From Arthrobacter sp. DNA4 (lineage in GTDB: Bacteria > Actinomycetota > Actinomycetes > Actinomycetales > Micrococcaceae), in contig NZ_CP101466.1 of assembly GCF_024362385.1 (NCBI RefSeq), positions 2,666,001-2,730,000 on the forward strand: a stretch of 64,000 nucleotides of DNA. The letters run 5' to 3'. This document shows, in pieces, positions 1-10,560 of the stretch. The notes under the pieces are model-generated. The model was not told the DNA's origin. It searched no databases and worked only from the letters and a program-made list of their open reading frames with translations. Each line of letters opens with the position of its first letter. Position 1 is the first letter of the stretch. A program made the translations under genes and the position numbers.

Positions 1-1107
1 CAGGCTGTCCACCATGGCCACAGCCAGATCCAGGTCCATGTACTCGGTTCCCCAGTCCACGTCCGTCGCCGGCTGGGTTTCGATGGCGGGAGGCAGCGCC
101 GCGCTGATGCGCCCGTCCACGTGGAGCCGGACACCGGCGCTGCGCAGGGCGGCAGCGACGGCGGGCAAGACGGTTGAGCCCGAGTGGACCAGCAACGTTT
201 CCACGGTATTGCACACACTGGGCCGCTGCGTCTTGGCGTTGAGCAGGATCTCCACGGCCATGTTCTCGTCGGCGGACTCATCAATGAAGATGTGGACGTT
301 CCCCTCTCCCGTTTCGATGACCGGCACGGCGGAGTTGGTGACCACGGTCTGGATCAGGTCCCGGCCGCCGCGGGGAATCAGGACATCCACCCTGCCCCGG
401 GCCTTCATCAGGACGGCGGCGCCCGCACGGCCGTACTGGTCCACCGTCTGGACTGCGTCAGCGGGCAGGCCAACGGATTCCAGGGCTTCGCGCAGAATCC
501 GGACCAGCACCTGGTTGGTGGCTTCTGCTGCGCTGCCGCCGCGGAGGATCACGGCGTTTCCGCTCTTGAGGGCCAGCCCTGCGATGTCAACGGTGACGTT
601 GGGCCGTGCCTCGTAGATGGCTGCCACCACGCCCATGGGAACGTTGACCTGGCGGAGGCGCAGCCCGTTGGGGAGCGTCTGCCCGCGCACCACGTTGCCC
701 ACGGGGTCCGGGAGGTTGGCCAGGTTCTCGAGGGCGGCCACGAGCCCGGCTACACGCGTTTCGGTAAGGGTAAGCCGGTCCAGGAGGGCGGCGGAGGTGC
801 CGTTGGCCTTGCCCCGCTGCACGTCCATCGCGTTGGCGGCGAGAATGGCCGGGACGTTCTCCTGCAGGGCGGCGCCCACGGCCCGGAGGGCGCGGTCTTT
901 CCAGGCCCGGTTGGCGGTGGCCATCCTGCGGGCGGCGTGGCGGGACCGGTCCGTGATGGCGTGGACAGCTGCCTCCACTTCTGCGGCGGACACCTCCGCA
1001 CCCGAAACGGGCACCTCAGCCGATGCCGGTCCTGCTGAGGGACCCGGCTGCGCCTGCGCAGCAGTGGTTCCGGAATTTTCAGCAGTATGGATCAGGGCTT
1101 CAGTCAT
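1..1107 (-). CDS. proA: Glutamate-5-semialdehyde dehydrogenase (gamma-glutamyl phosphate reductase), 3' end cut by the window edge
   Basis: Second enzyme of proline synthesis: NADPH-dependent reduction of glutamyl-5-phosphate to glutamate-5-semialdehyde. The 369 visible codons cover the Rossmann-like region, including the NVPMGVVAAIYEARPNVT stretch and the active-site cysteine in QRPSVCNT; the C-terminus lies outside the window. The first ~40 residues are Ala/Pro-rich and not part of the core fold. The ATG has no Shine-Dalgarno sequence, but TAAACT ends six bases before it (1114-1119), which fits a leaderless transcript. It follows proB by only 26 nt, so it may be read both from the upstream operon and from its own promoter. 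Confidence 0.95.
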   Translation of the reverse strand, partial: MTEALIHTAENSGTTAAQAQPGPSAGPASAEVPVSGAEVSAAEVEAAVHAITDRSRHAARRMATANRAWKDRALRAVGAALQENVPAILAANAMDVQRGKANGTSAALLDRLTLTETRVAGLVAALENLANLPDPVGNVVRGQTLPNGLRLRQVNVPMGVVAAIYEARPNVTVDIAGLALKSGNAVILRGGSAAEATNQVLVRILREALESVGLPADAVQTVDQYGRAGAAVLMKARGRVDVLIPRGGRDLIQTVVTNSAVPVIETGEGNVHIFIDESADENMAVEILLNAKTQRPSVCNTVETLLVHSGSTVLPAVAAALRSAGVRLHVDGRISAALPPAIETQPATDVDWGTEYMDLDLAVAMVDSL

Positions 1108-1133
1108 GATCCAAGTTTAGGCGAGGCGGCAGC

Positions 1134-2270
1134 TCAGACCAGCACCAGGTCGTCAACATGAACAACTTCACGGTCATAGCCGCTGCCCAGTGCCTCGCCC
1201 AGCTCGTGCGTGGACCGCCCCAGCATCCGCGGCAGTTCCTCCGACGAGTAATTCACCAGCCCGCGCGCAACGACGGTGCCGTCGGCTCCGGCCAGCTCGA
1301 CGGCGTCGCCCGCTTCAAAGTCGCCGTGCACCGCGGAGATGCCCGCCGGCAGGAGGGACGTGCGGTGGTGCCGCACGGCGCGGACCGCACCGTCGTCCAG
1401 AACCAGCCGGCCCTGCACCGAGGCAACGTGTGCCAGCCAAAGGAGGCGGACCGGTTTGCGGGAGCCGTTGACGGAGAACCACGTGCCCACGTCCTCGCCG
1501 TTCAAGGCTGCGGCAGCATTGGGCGTGGAGGTCACCAGGGCGTGGATCCCCGATCCTGCCGCCATGCTGGCAGCTTCCACTTTGGTCATCATTCCCCCGG
1601 TGCCCACGCCGGCCTTGCCCGCTTTGCCGATGGAGACGCCCTCGAGGTCGTGCGCGCCGGTGACCAGCGGGATGCGCTTGGCACCCTGGGCGGGCGGACC
1701 GTCGTAGAGGGAGTCGACGTCGGACAGCAGCACGAGCGCATCGGCGCGCACCAGGTGCGCCACCAGGGCTGCGAGCCGGTCGTTGTCGCCAAAGCGGATC
1801 TCGTGGGTGGCCACGGTGTCATTTTCATTGACCACGGGGACCACCCCGAGGCTCAGCAGCCTGTCCATGGCGCGGAGGGCATTGGTGTGCTGGCTGCGCC
1901 GCATCAGGTCTTCGGCCGTCAGCAGGACCTGGCTCACGGTGACGCCGTGTGCACCGAAGGCCTGGGTGTACCGCGCCATCAGGAGCCCCTGGCCCACGCT
2001 GGCCGCGGCCTGCTGGGTAGCCAGGTCACGGGGACGCTTGGCCAGCCCGAGGGGAGCCAGCCCCGCAGCGATCGCACCGGAGGACACCAGGATGATTTCG
2101 GCGCCTGCGTTGCGCTTGGCTGCCAGCGCGTCAGCCAGGGCAGTCAGCGATTCCTCCGAGATGCCGCCCTTGATGCTGGTCAGGGAAGAGGAGCCCACCT
2201 TGACCACGATCCGGCGGGCGCCGGTCAGCGCGCTTCTGTCCGCGGCACGGCCGGCCGGTACTGCAGTCAT
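1134..2270 (-). CDS. proB: Glutamate 5-kinase
   Basis: First enzyme of proline synthesis: ATP-dependent phosphorylation of glutamate, normally feedback-inhibited by proline. The 378-residue product has the amino-acid kinase start ARRIVVKVGSSSL, the NENDTVA and FGDND substrate-binding stretches, and a C-terminal PUA-type domain (ARGLVNYSSEELPRMLGR) as in long ProB proteins. I chose the ATG at 2270, four bases after the obgE stop; an in-frame ATG at 2285 would overlap obgE. The frame is open further upstream but that part only shadows obgE. The tight spacing implies co-transcription with obgE; proA follows. Confidence 0.95.
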   Translation of the reverse strand: MTAVPAGRAADRSALTGARRIVVKVGSSSLTSIKGGISEESLTALADALAAKRNAGAEIILVSSGAIAAGLAPLGLAKRPRDLATQQAAASVGQGLLMARYTQAFGAHGVTVSQVLLTAEDLMRRSQHTNALRAMDRLLSLGVVPVVNENDTVATHEIRFGDNDRLAALVAHLVRADALVLLSDVDSLYDGPPAQGAKRIPLVTGAHDLEGVSIGKAGKAGVGTGGMMTKVEAASMAAGSGIHALVTSTPNAAAALNGEDVGTWFSVNGSRKPVRLLWLAHVASVQGRLVLDDGAVRAVRHHRTSLLPAGISAVHGDFEAGDAVELAGADGTVVARGLVNYSSEELPRMLGRSTHELGEALGSGYDREVVHVDDLVLV

Positions 2271-2274
2271 GCCC

Positions 2275-3885
<1,611 letters not shown>

Positions 3886-3936
3886 TTATATGGCGCCCGG
3901 GGACGCCACAACGATTGTAATGCTGTTAAAAGAACA

Positions 3937-3964
3937 GTGGAGCGGACCCTCAGGCCCGCTCCAC
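3937..3964 (-). terminator. Rho-independent terminator after rpmA
   Basis: Read on the minus strand, a 9-bp stem (GTGGAGCGG / CCGCTCCAC) with a 10-nt loop is followed by TGTTCTTTT. It sits 17 bases after the rpmA stop and before obgE, so it should end or attenuate rplU-rpmA transcription. Confidence 0.7.
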
Positions 3965-3981
3965 CGCTTCAGAACTGGTTG

Positions 3982-4245
3982 TTACTCTGCAGCTGCAGCA
4001 GCAACGATGTTGACCACGCGACGACCGCGGCGGGTGCCGAATTCAACGGCGCCCGGGGTCAGTGCGAACAGGGTGTCATCCCCGCCACGGCCAACGCCGG
4101 CGCCCGGGTGGAAGTGGGTGCCACGCTGGCGGACGATGATCTCGCCTGCGGAAACAACCTGGCCGCCGAAGCGCTTGACGCCGAGGTACTGAGCGTTGGA
4201 ATCGCGACCGTTGCGAGTGGAGCTCGCGCCCTTTTTATGTGCCAT
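3982..4245 (-). CDS. rpmA: 50S ribosomal protein L27
   Basis: Basic 87-residue large-subunit protein near the peptidyl-transferase centre. It begins [19 protein letters not shown], the typical non-cleaved actinobacterial N-terminus, and contains the conserved [21 protein letters not shown] segment pattern. Length is normal for the family. It lies 61 nt after rplU on the same strand. Confidence 0.98.
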   Translation of the reverse strand: MAHKKGASSTRNGRDSNAQYLGVKRFGGQVVSAGEIIVRQRGTHFHPGAGVGRGGDDTLFALTPGAVEFGTRRGRRVVNIVAAAAAE

Positions 4246-4306
4246 CTGAAATGCCTGCCTCTAAATTCTGGGGAATCTGTTGAAATACCTGAACAGTAAC
4301 CGGTGG

Positions 4307-4627
4307 TTACTTGATGCCGGTGATCTTGACCTTGGTCAGTTCCTGGCGGTGACCCTGGCGCTTCTTGTAGCCGGTCTTGTTCTTGAACTTCTGGATGACA
4401 ATCTTAGGACCACGCAGGTCCTGGAGGATTTCAGCCGTAACAGTTACCTTGGCCAGGTCAGCGGCGGCGGAGGTGACCTTGTCACCATCAACCAGGAGCA
4501 GTGCGGGCAGCTCGATGGTGCTGCTTACTCCACCGGCGACGCGGTTCAGGGTAACGAAGTCTCCAACGGAAACCTTCTCTTGGCGGCCGCCTGCGCGGAC
4601 AATCGCGTACACCACTTGGGAACTCAC
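4307..4627 (-). CDS. rplU: 50S ribosomal protein L21
   Basis: 106-residue 23S rRNA-binding protein of the large subunit, recognised by [19 protein letters not shown] and the basic C-terminus [13 protein letters not shown]. Start is a GTG; a second in-frame GTG a few codons later (before VYAIV) is the alternative and matches shorter homologues. First gene of rplU-rpmA. About 250 nt without a gene lie upstream (4628-4878), long enough for a promoter and untranslated leader; I see no recognisable leader motif there. Confidence 0.96.
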   Translation of the reverse strand: MSSQVVYAIVRAGGRQEKVSVGDFVTLNRVAGGVSSTIELPALLLVDGDKVTSAAADLAKVTVTAEILQDLRGPKIVIQKFKNKTGYKKRQGHRQELTKVKITGIK

Positions 4628-4878
4628 TTCTCTCGACGTTTATTACAAAATTTGCGTGCGGAGCCGACTCGGAAAAGCCAGGATTCTCGCTGTGCCTCAA
4701 CGCCGTGGGGTCATAACCCAAGTGTTGGCGTAAGCACCGAAGATCCAGAATACGCTAAATCCATCTACGGCCGCAAATGAGGCTGGTTCCGGCGGCCCGG
4801 CTGTGGTAGTAACCACACCCCGACAAGCTGCACCGCAACCATGCCCCTCCATGATAGCGGCGGTGCTGCCCGAAGGGG

Positions 4879-6417
4879 TCAGGAATGCAGCCTCGGCGCG
4901 TCGAAGAATTCCACTTCCAGGCGGCAGGACTGCTTGAACGCGGTCACCATCGCCGCCCGTTCGTGGTCGGAGGCCTTCCGCCCCGCCGCGTCCACAATGG
5001 CGATGGCCCGCCGGGTGGCTTCGGCGAAGCCCTCGTCGGCGTAGGTCCGGAGCCAGGCCGCGTAGGCGTGGCCGTCGGGCTCTCCCGAGGCAAGGAACTG
5101 GGCGTGCAGCTTTTCCCCGACCTCGGCGTAGAGCCAGAAACAGGGCAGGACTGCGGCGGCCAGGACGGCGTAACTGCCCGACGCCGACGCTGCGGTGAGG
5201 TGGTCAACATACGCCTTGGTGACGGGGCCAAGTCCGCCCTGGGCAGGGCGGGTGCTGAGCCATGAGCGGTGCAGCTCCGACTCCACTTCCAGGCACTGCT
5301 GCGAGGATCCCGCCCAGAACAGCTGCTCCGCTTCGGACGGGGCCAGGGCACTCGCCCGGGCGAGGACCCGGGAGTAGCCGTTCAGGTACAGGGCGTCCTG
5401 CGCCAGGTAGTAGGCAAAGTCCTTCTCGGCAAGGTCTCCGGAGGCCAGGCCGCGGATGAAGTCCAGGGCGTAGATGTCCGTCAGGTCCTGCTGCGCTTCC
5501 GTCCACAGCCGGGCAGCGAAGGCGCCTTCCGCGAGGGCCGGCCGCACATGGTGGAAATGGTGCACGGGGCCGTTTCCCCGGCCCACCTCGAGCTGCTCCG
5601 AGTTCTCAAGGGCGCCGGTCAGCCATGGCTTGACCGTCAGGAGCGATGCCTCCCAGTCGCCAAGGCGTGCCTGGACGGTGGCCATCGCGGAGGACAGGGA
5701 GCAGCCGGTGCCGTGGCTGTTGCGGGTGGAAATTCGTTTGCCGTGCACTTCCACCACTTCCTGCGACATGAGGCCGGCCGTGTTGACCAGCGCGTCCGGG
5801 CAGTCTGCACCTGCGAGGTGGCCACCCTTGACCAGCACGGTGGCCCCGGTGGCATCGGCAAGGCGCCTCCCCTGGTCCAGCGCCGCCGTCCAGGTCCCGG
5901 CAGGCTCCCCGCCCACCAGCATGGCAAGCTCCGGGAGGTTGGGAGTGATGAGGTGCGCCAGCGGCAGCAGTTCGCGGAGGGCAGCCTCAGCGGATTCCTT
6001 CAGCAGCCGGTCACCACTGGTGGCCACCATCACCGGGTCGAGGACCACGACGGCGGGGCGGACCTTCTCCAGCCATTGCCGGACAGTGCGGATGACGCTC
6101 TCGTCGCCCAGCATGCCGATCTTGACCGCGTCGATGGAGATATCGTCGCTGACCGCGTCCAGTTGTTCGGCCAGGAAAGCGGCCGGAGGAACGTGGACAG
6201 CCTGCACGCCACGGGTGTTCTGTGCCGTCAGGGCGGTGATGGCAGCCATGCCATATCCGCCGTGGGCAGCAATGCTTTTGAGGTCGGCCTGGATGCCGGC
6301 GCCACCGGACGGGTCGGAGCCCGCGATCGAGAGGACCCGCGGGACGTCCCGGCCCAAGGGCAGCGCGGTGGGGACGCCGGAGGCGGCAGGCAGGGGCACG
6401 GAAAGGGTCGAAGACAA
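4879..6417 (-). CDS. thiD: Bifunctional HMP/HMP-P kinase (ThiD) fused to TenA/thiaminase II
   Basis: Thiamine pathway fusion of 512 residues. The N-terminal ~270 residues are ThiD, which phosphorylates hydroxymethylpyrimidine and its monophosphate (RVLSIAGSDPSGGAGIQAD, KGGH, and the HGTGCSLSSA anion-hole motif). The C-terminal ~210 residues are TenA, which salvages aminopyrimidines (LAQDALYLNGYSRVLARA; catalytic Cys in AVLPCFWLY; RLEVEFFDA near the end). There is no in-frame ATG at the expected start. I chose TTG at 6417: the GAAGGG at the 3' end of the riboswitch is seven bases upstream. The frame extends upstream through the riboswitch and that part is not coding. Confidence 0.93.
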   Translation of the reverse strand: MSSTLSVPLPAASGVPTALPLGRDVPRVLSIAGSDPSGGAGIQADLKSIAAHGGYGMAAITALTAQNTRGVQAVHVPPAAFLAEQLDAVSDDISIDAVKIGMLGDESVIRTVRQWLEKVRPAVVVLDPVMVATSGDRLLKESAEAALRELLPLAHLITPNLPELAMLVGGEPAGTWTAALDQGRRLADATGATVLVKGGHLAGADCPDALVNTAGLMSQEVVEVHGKRISTRNSHGTGCSLSSAMATVQARLGDWEASLLTVKPWLTGALENSEQLEVGRGNGPVHHFHHVRPALAEGAFAARLWTEAQQDLTDIYALDFIRGLASGDLAEKDFAYYLAQDALYLNGYSRVLARASALAPSEAEQLFWAGSSQQCLEVESELHRSWLSTRPAQGGLGPVTKAYVDHLTAASASGSYAVLAAAVLPCFWLYAEVGEKLHAQFLASGEPDGHAYAAWLRTYADEGFAEATRRAIAIVDAAGRKASDHERAAMVTAFKQSCRLEVEFFDAPRLHS

Positions 6418-6421
6418 GAGA

Positions 6422-6500
6422 CATCCCTTCGCCGGTACTAGCCGGACAGGTTCAACGGGTCTGGATCTCAGCCGGCCTTCTGCGCGGCACCCCGTGTCGG
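6422..6500 (-). ncRNA. TPP riboswitch (THI element)
   Basis: On the minus strand, directly before the thiD-tenA start, are the THI-box landmarks in order: a CGGGGTGCC 5' helix, the pyrimidine-sensing GGCTGAGAT, ACCCGTTGAACCTG, then CCGGCTAGTACCGGCGAAGGGA. The last part holds the likely ribosome-binding GAAGGG. No U-tract terminator lies between aptamer and gene, so control is probably by sequestering translation initiation. Thiamine pyrophosphate is expected to repress. Confidence 0.95.
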
Positions 6501-6582
6501 TTTCCACCCTAGCCCGTAGGCCGCATCAGGAAAAAGGATGACAGCACCCGGTTCAAGGGAAAAACAACCTCCCGGCAGCAGA

Positions 6583-6646
6583 AATCCCCGCCACACGGAC
6601 GATTCCCCCGGTACTTCCCGGGGGAATCGTCCGCAGGACGGGGATT
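6583..6646 (-). terminator. Two-tier hairpin after rne
   Basis: A perfect 16-bp stem (6596-6611 with 6618-6633, loop TACTTC) sits inside an outer 8-bp stem (AATCCCCG 6583-6590 with CGGGGATT 6639-6646). It lies 41 nt past the rne stop and before the thiD riboswitch. There is no U-run on either side, so it may act as a transcript-stabilising 3' end as much as a terminator. Confidence 0.6.
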
Positions 6647-6687
6647 CCTTACTGCGCGGCCGTCCGTTTGACCGGAAACTCCTGTAC

Positions 6688-9600
6688 CTAGAGCTCCGAG
6701 GCAGGCACACCCACGCCGAGGATGATGGGCTCCTCAGGCGCCTTGCCCGGTTCCGCCGGCGCCAGCTGGGGCTTCACGGGTTCAGGAGCCTTGGCTGCGT
6801 GCGAATGGCCCGCGCCTGCCGCGTGGACGTTTTCGTGTTGCTGGACGGCGGTCTCGTTGGCGGCACCCTGCGCACGGCTGGCGGCACGGTGGCGCCGCGG
6901 CCTGCGTTGCCGCGACTGCTCCAGCGTGTGGTCGGAGTAGTCCTTCCCGGCTGCAGCTTCCGTTGCGGCGGAGCGCGCTTCCGCTCCCCCGTCGTCGTGC
7001 TGCCGTTCCGGCGCCACAGTTTCCGGCACCTTCACGGCTTCCGCGGTCTTGGCAGGCGCGTTCTCCACAGGGGAAGCCGGCTGGCCGAGGTGGGCGAACG
7101 CTTCCGCAAGCCGGTCCAGGGTAAGGGCAGGCTGGGGATGCTGTTCCTCAGCGTGCTCCACGAACGGAAGCGGGACTTCCTCGCCGCCGAACGTCAGGAC
7201 AGCTGCAGGACGTGCCGGGGCGTCGGCGTCGTGCTTCTCCTCGACGGGCGCCGGCGCAGGCTCCACAGAAGGCACCTGCCGGGCTGCCGCCACCTCGTCG
7301 TCATGCAGGTGGGCCGCGTGGGCCGCAGCGGCAATGTTCGCCAGGGCAAGCCTGGTTGCCTCCGCCTTGGCGTGCCGCTCGGCGTCCGACGGGTCCGGCT
7401 GGACCGTGTGCACATGGACGGCAGGTGCCGGGGCCGCTTCGGGCTGCTGCCCGCCGCGTCCGCGCCGCCGCTTGCGTTCGGGACGCACGCCGGGCTGGGC
7501 ATTGTCGCTCCGCTGCCCTTCCGGACGGGCTTCCGTGCGGGTCTCGGGCCGGTTGTCGGTGCGCTGGACGTGGTGCTCGGCCGCAACGATGGTGGCGCGG
7601 CGGTGCTCCACGGGGTCGTCGTGGGTCACAACGCCACGGCCGGCGCAGGCCTCGCACTGCTCGCCAAATACTTCCAGCAGTCCGGTACCCATGCGCTTGC
7701 GGGTCATCTGGACCAGGCCGAGTGAGGTGACCTCGGCCACCTGGTGCTTGGTCCGGTCACGGCCCAGGCACTCCACCAGGCGGCGCAGGACCAGGTCGCG
7801 GTTGGATTCGAGCACCATGTCGATGAAGTCGATGACGATGATGCCGCCGATGTCGCGGAGCCTCAGCTGGCGCACCACTTCCTCGGCTGCCTCGAGGTTG
7901 TTCTTGGTGACGGTTTCCTCGAGGTTGCCGCCGCTGCCGGTGAACTTGCCCGTGTTGACGTCCACCACGGTCATCGCCTCGGTACGGTCGATCACCAGGG
8001 AGCCGCCGGAGGGCAGGAAGACCTTCCGTTCAAGTGCCTTGTGGATCTGCTCGTCGATGCGCCAGGCGGCGAAGATGTCCTGGTCCTTGGTCCACTTCTC
8101 AAGGCGGCCCACAAGGTCCGGCGCCACGTAGGTGACGTAGGCCTCGATGGTGTCCCAGGCTTCCTCACCGGAAACGATGAGCTTGGAGAAGTCCTCGTTG
8201 AAGACGTCGCGGACCACCTTGATGGTGAGATCGGGTTCGCCGTAGAGCAGCTCGGGGGCCAGGATCTTGGTGGACGCGGACTGGCTTTCGATGCCTTCCC
8301 ACTGGGCGCGCAGCCTGTTGATGTCGTGCGTCAGCTCTTCCTCGGAAGCGCCCTCGGCCGCGGTGCGGACAATGACGCCGGCGTGTTCGGGCAGCCGGTC
8401 CTTGAGGATGCGCTTGAGCCGGTTGCGTTCGACGTCGGGCAGCTTGCGGGAGATGCCGGTCATGGAGCCGCCGGGTACGTACACCAGGTAACGGCCGGGC
8501 AGGGAGATCTGGCTGGTGAGGCGGGCGCCCTTGTGTCCCACCGGGTCCTTGGTCACCTGGACCAGGACGGTATCACCGGATTTCAGCGCGTTTTCGATGC
8601 GGCGCTGCTTGCCCTCGAGGTTCACGGCTTCCCAGTTGACCTCACCTGCGTACAGGACGGCGTTGCGGCCGCGCCCGATGTCCACGAATGCGGCCTCCAT
8701 GGACGGCAGCACATTCTGGACCTTGCCCAGGTACACGTTGCCGATCAGCGAGTCCTGCTGGGTCTTGGACACGAAGTGTTCGGCCAGGACACCGTCTTCG
8801 AGGACGGCGATCTGGATTCTGTCGTCGCGCTGGCGGACGATCATCTGCCGGTCCACGGACTCCCGGCGCGCCAGGAACTCGGCCTCGGTGATGACCGTAC
8901 GGCGCCGGCCGGTGTCGCGGGATTCGCGGCGGCGCTGCTTCTTGGCCTCCAGGCGGGTGGAGCCCTTCACGCTGGTCACGCGGTTGCTCACGGGTGCTTC
9001 ACTGACGGCACGCGGGGCACGGACCCTGGTCACCGTGTTGGGCGGGTCGTCATCCCCGCCGCCCGTGAGCTCAAGGTCCTGGTCCCCGCGGCGGCGGCGC
9101 CGCCGGCGGCGGGAGGTTACACCGTCCTCGAGCTGGCCGTCGGTATCCTCGTCAGCCCCGTCCTCGGCGTCAGCCTCATCGCTGCCGTCCTCGTTGTCCT
9201 CTTCCGTCCTGTCGCCAATGCGGCTGCGGCCCCTGCGGCCACGGCTGCGGCGCCGGCGGCGGCTGGAGGAATCGTCGGTGTCTTCGGTTTCTTCCTCGTC
9301 AGGCTCCTCCGCGGCGGGAGCGGCGGGACGGACCACGGTGCTGAGGTCCGGTGCCTGGAAGAGCACCGACGTCGGGGACGCCGGTTCCAGGAAGAGGGAG
9401 CCAAACGGGCTGGCGGCGGCCCCGCCGTCCTTCGTTCCAGCGGCGTCGGGCGCCTGCTCCTGCCGGGCGGCCTCCGGTGCGGCGGCAGCGGCGGGTGCGG
9501 CGGGTGCGGCGGCGGGCTCCTGGGCTTCCGGTTTCTGGGCAGCGGGTTCCTTGGCTTCGGGCTCCTGCGCCTGCTCCACATTCTGCGCTGCGGCCTGGTC

Positions 9601-10122
9601 CGCGGCTTCGGGCACCACGGCTTCGGGCCCGGCCGCTTCCGGCGCCACTTCGGCGGCGGCTGCCGAGTCCGTCTCCGGTGCGGAAACCGGCGAGGCAGCC
9701 TTACGGGTAGCTACCCGACGGCGGCGGACCGGCTTGGTTTCGGCATCTGCCATTGTGTCCGGAGCAGGAACGGCAGCGGCGCTTTCGTCAGCTGCATCCG
9801 ATGCGGTGGCGGGGGCGCCAATGGGAGCCGCGTCAGCAGGCTCCGCTTCGGCGGCAAAGGCGGGCAGCGGTTCCGCGGCGTCCGCCTTCTTCCGGGACCG
9901 GGTGCGCCGGGCGGGAGCCTTGGGCGCTGCGGTGGCCTCTTCAGTGCCGGATTCTTCAGCGGCGGGTGCTTCGGCAACTTCCGGTGCCGTGCTCACGGCA
10001 TCCACCGGGGCGTCCCCGGCCTTGGGAGCCGTCTTACGACGGGTCCGCGGAGCCCGCTTGGGTGCAGCAGCCCCGGCAGCCGCTGCTTCGTCGTTAACGG
10101 CCAGTTCCTGATCATTGTCCAT
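6688..10122 (-). CDS. rne: Ribonuclease E/G (Rne/Rng family)
   Basis: Large endoribonuclease for RNA decay and rRNA/tRNA processing; 1144 residues. The catalytic core is in the middle: S1 domain (VYLGKVQNVLPSMEAAFVDIGRGRNAVLYAGEV), then the RNase H-like and DNase I-like parts with TVVDVNTGKFTGSGG and GGIIVIDFIDM, whose Asp residues coordinate Mg. The zinc-link CEACAGRG follows. Both ends are long, low-complexity arms: an Ala/Glu-rich N-terminus with Arg-rich runs, and an Ala/His/Glu C-terminus, as in actinobacterial RNase E. The ATG at 10122 has AGGAG 11 nt upstream; the open frame beyond it is judged non-coding. Confidence 0.95.
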   Translation of the reverse strand: MDNDQELAVNDEAAAAGAAAPKRAPRTRRKTAPKAGDAPVDAVSTAPEVAEAPAAEESGTEEATAAPKAPARRTRSRKKADAAEPLPAFAAEAEPADAAPIGAPATASDAADESAAAVPAPDTMADAETKPVRRRRVATRKAASPVSAPETDSAAAAEVAPEAAGPEAVVPEAADQAAAQNVEQAQEPEAKEPAAQKPEAQEPAAAPAAPAAAAAPEAARQEQAPDAAGTKDGGAAASPFGSLFLEPASPTSVLFQAPDLSTVVRPAAPAAEEPDEEETEDTDDSSSRRRRRSRGRRGRSRIGDRTEEDNEDGSDEADAEDGADEDTDGQLEDGVTSRRRRRRRRGDQDLELTGGGDDDPPNTVTRVRAPRAVSEAPVSNRVTSVKGSTRLEAKKQRRRESRDTGRRRTVITEAEFLARRESVDRQMIVRQRDDRIQIAVLEDGVLAEHFVSKTQQDSLIGNVYLGKVQNVLPSMEAAFVDIGRGRNAVLYAGEVNWEAVNLEGKQRRIENALKSGDTVLVQVTKDPVGHKGARLTSQISLPGRYLVYVPGGSMTGISRKLPDVERNRLKRILKDRLPEHAGVIVRTAAEGASEEELTHDINRLRAQWEGIESQSASTKILAPELLYGEPDLTIKVVRDVFNEDFSKLIVSGEEAWDTIEAYVTYVAPDLVGRLEKWTKDQDIFAAWRIDEQIHKALERKVFLPSGGSLVIDRTEAMTVVDVNTGKFTGSGGNLEETVTKNNLEAAEEVVRQLRLRDIGGIIVIDFIDMVLESNRDLVLRRLVECLGRDRTKHQVAEVTSLGLVQMTRKRMGTGLLEVFGEQCEACAGRGVVTHDDPVEHRRATIVAAEHHVQRTDNRPETRTEARPEGQRSDNAQPGVRPERKRRRGRGGQQPEAAPAPAVHVHTVQPDPSDAERHAKAEATRLALANIAAAAHAAHLHDDEVAAARQVPSVEPAPAPVEEKHDADAPARPAAVLTFGGEEVPLPFVEHAEEQHPQPALTLDRLAEAFAHLGQPASPVENAPAKTAEAVKVPETVAPERQHDDGGAEARSAATEAAAGKDYSDHTLEQSRQRRPRRHRAASRAQGAANETAVQQHENVHAAGAGHSHAAKAPEPVKPQLAPAEPGKAPEEPIILGVGVPASEL

Positions 10123-10560
10123 ATGTGGCAACACTCCTGCCCCTGACGTACCGCCACATCCGGCACCCATTGGGGCACATATTGTCAACACCCGCAGGCA
10201 TTGACAGAAGTCAAGTGGATACTCCCAGGTTCGCACCGTCGTTGGGGTGCGGCAGCCCGTGGGAGCCGGTGGATGTTCTGAAAACCCGTTGTTCTGCGTG
10301 CCACAACCAGGTGCCGCCCAATGGAGTCGCGGGTGTGCCGGAAGAATCCGAAGCCTGCCCTGATCATCATTGGCGGTCTTGGGAACAAACCACCGGACCG
10401 GAGTCCGAATGTGGATCGGCTTCCAGCCACGTTCATTCTCTCATACCCGCGCTGGATCGCCGCGGAAGCGGGCGTTGCTGTTCCCGTTGCTGTGTGGTGG
10501 GTCCAGCCACCGGCGTTACAATCAGGCACAGGAGCACCGGACGAAAAGGACGCAACACCC
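10123..10560. other. 438-nt divergent intergenic region between rne and the VKOR gene
   Basis: No gene is supported here. It must hold the rne promoter (minus) and VKOR promoter (plus). A TACAAT at 10517-10522 could be the -10 of the VKOR gene, without a convincing -35. A TTGACA on the minus strand near 10184-10189 could belong to an rne promoter. The length would allow a long rne 5' untranslated region, which in E. coli mediates autoregulation; I see no conserved structure to show that here. Confidence 0.4.

Noticed and set aside
4628..4878. A structured L21 autoregulatory leader
   Set aside because: I cannot identify any conserved leader motif; the stretch is long enough only to suggest one.
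6011..6424. ATG at 6424 right after the riboswitch as the thiD start
   Set aside because: It reads in a different frame into a low-complexity product; the ThiD motifs are in the TTG 6417 frame.
9070..9260. GC-rich Arg/Glu codon runs as a tandem repeat locus
   Set aside because: They encode the low-complexity N-terminal arm of RNase E and have no fixed repeat unit.
7744..10146. 800-codon open frame on the plus strand
   Set aside because: It is antisense to rne and results from GC-rich codons on the other strand; no domain is visible and the minus-strand reading has the full RNase E core.
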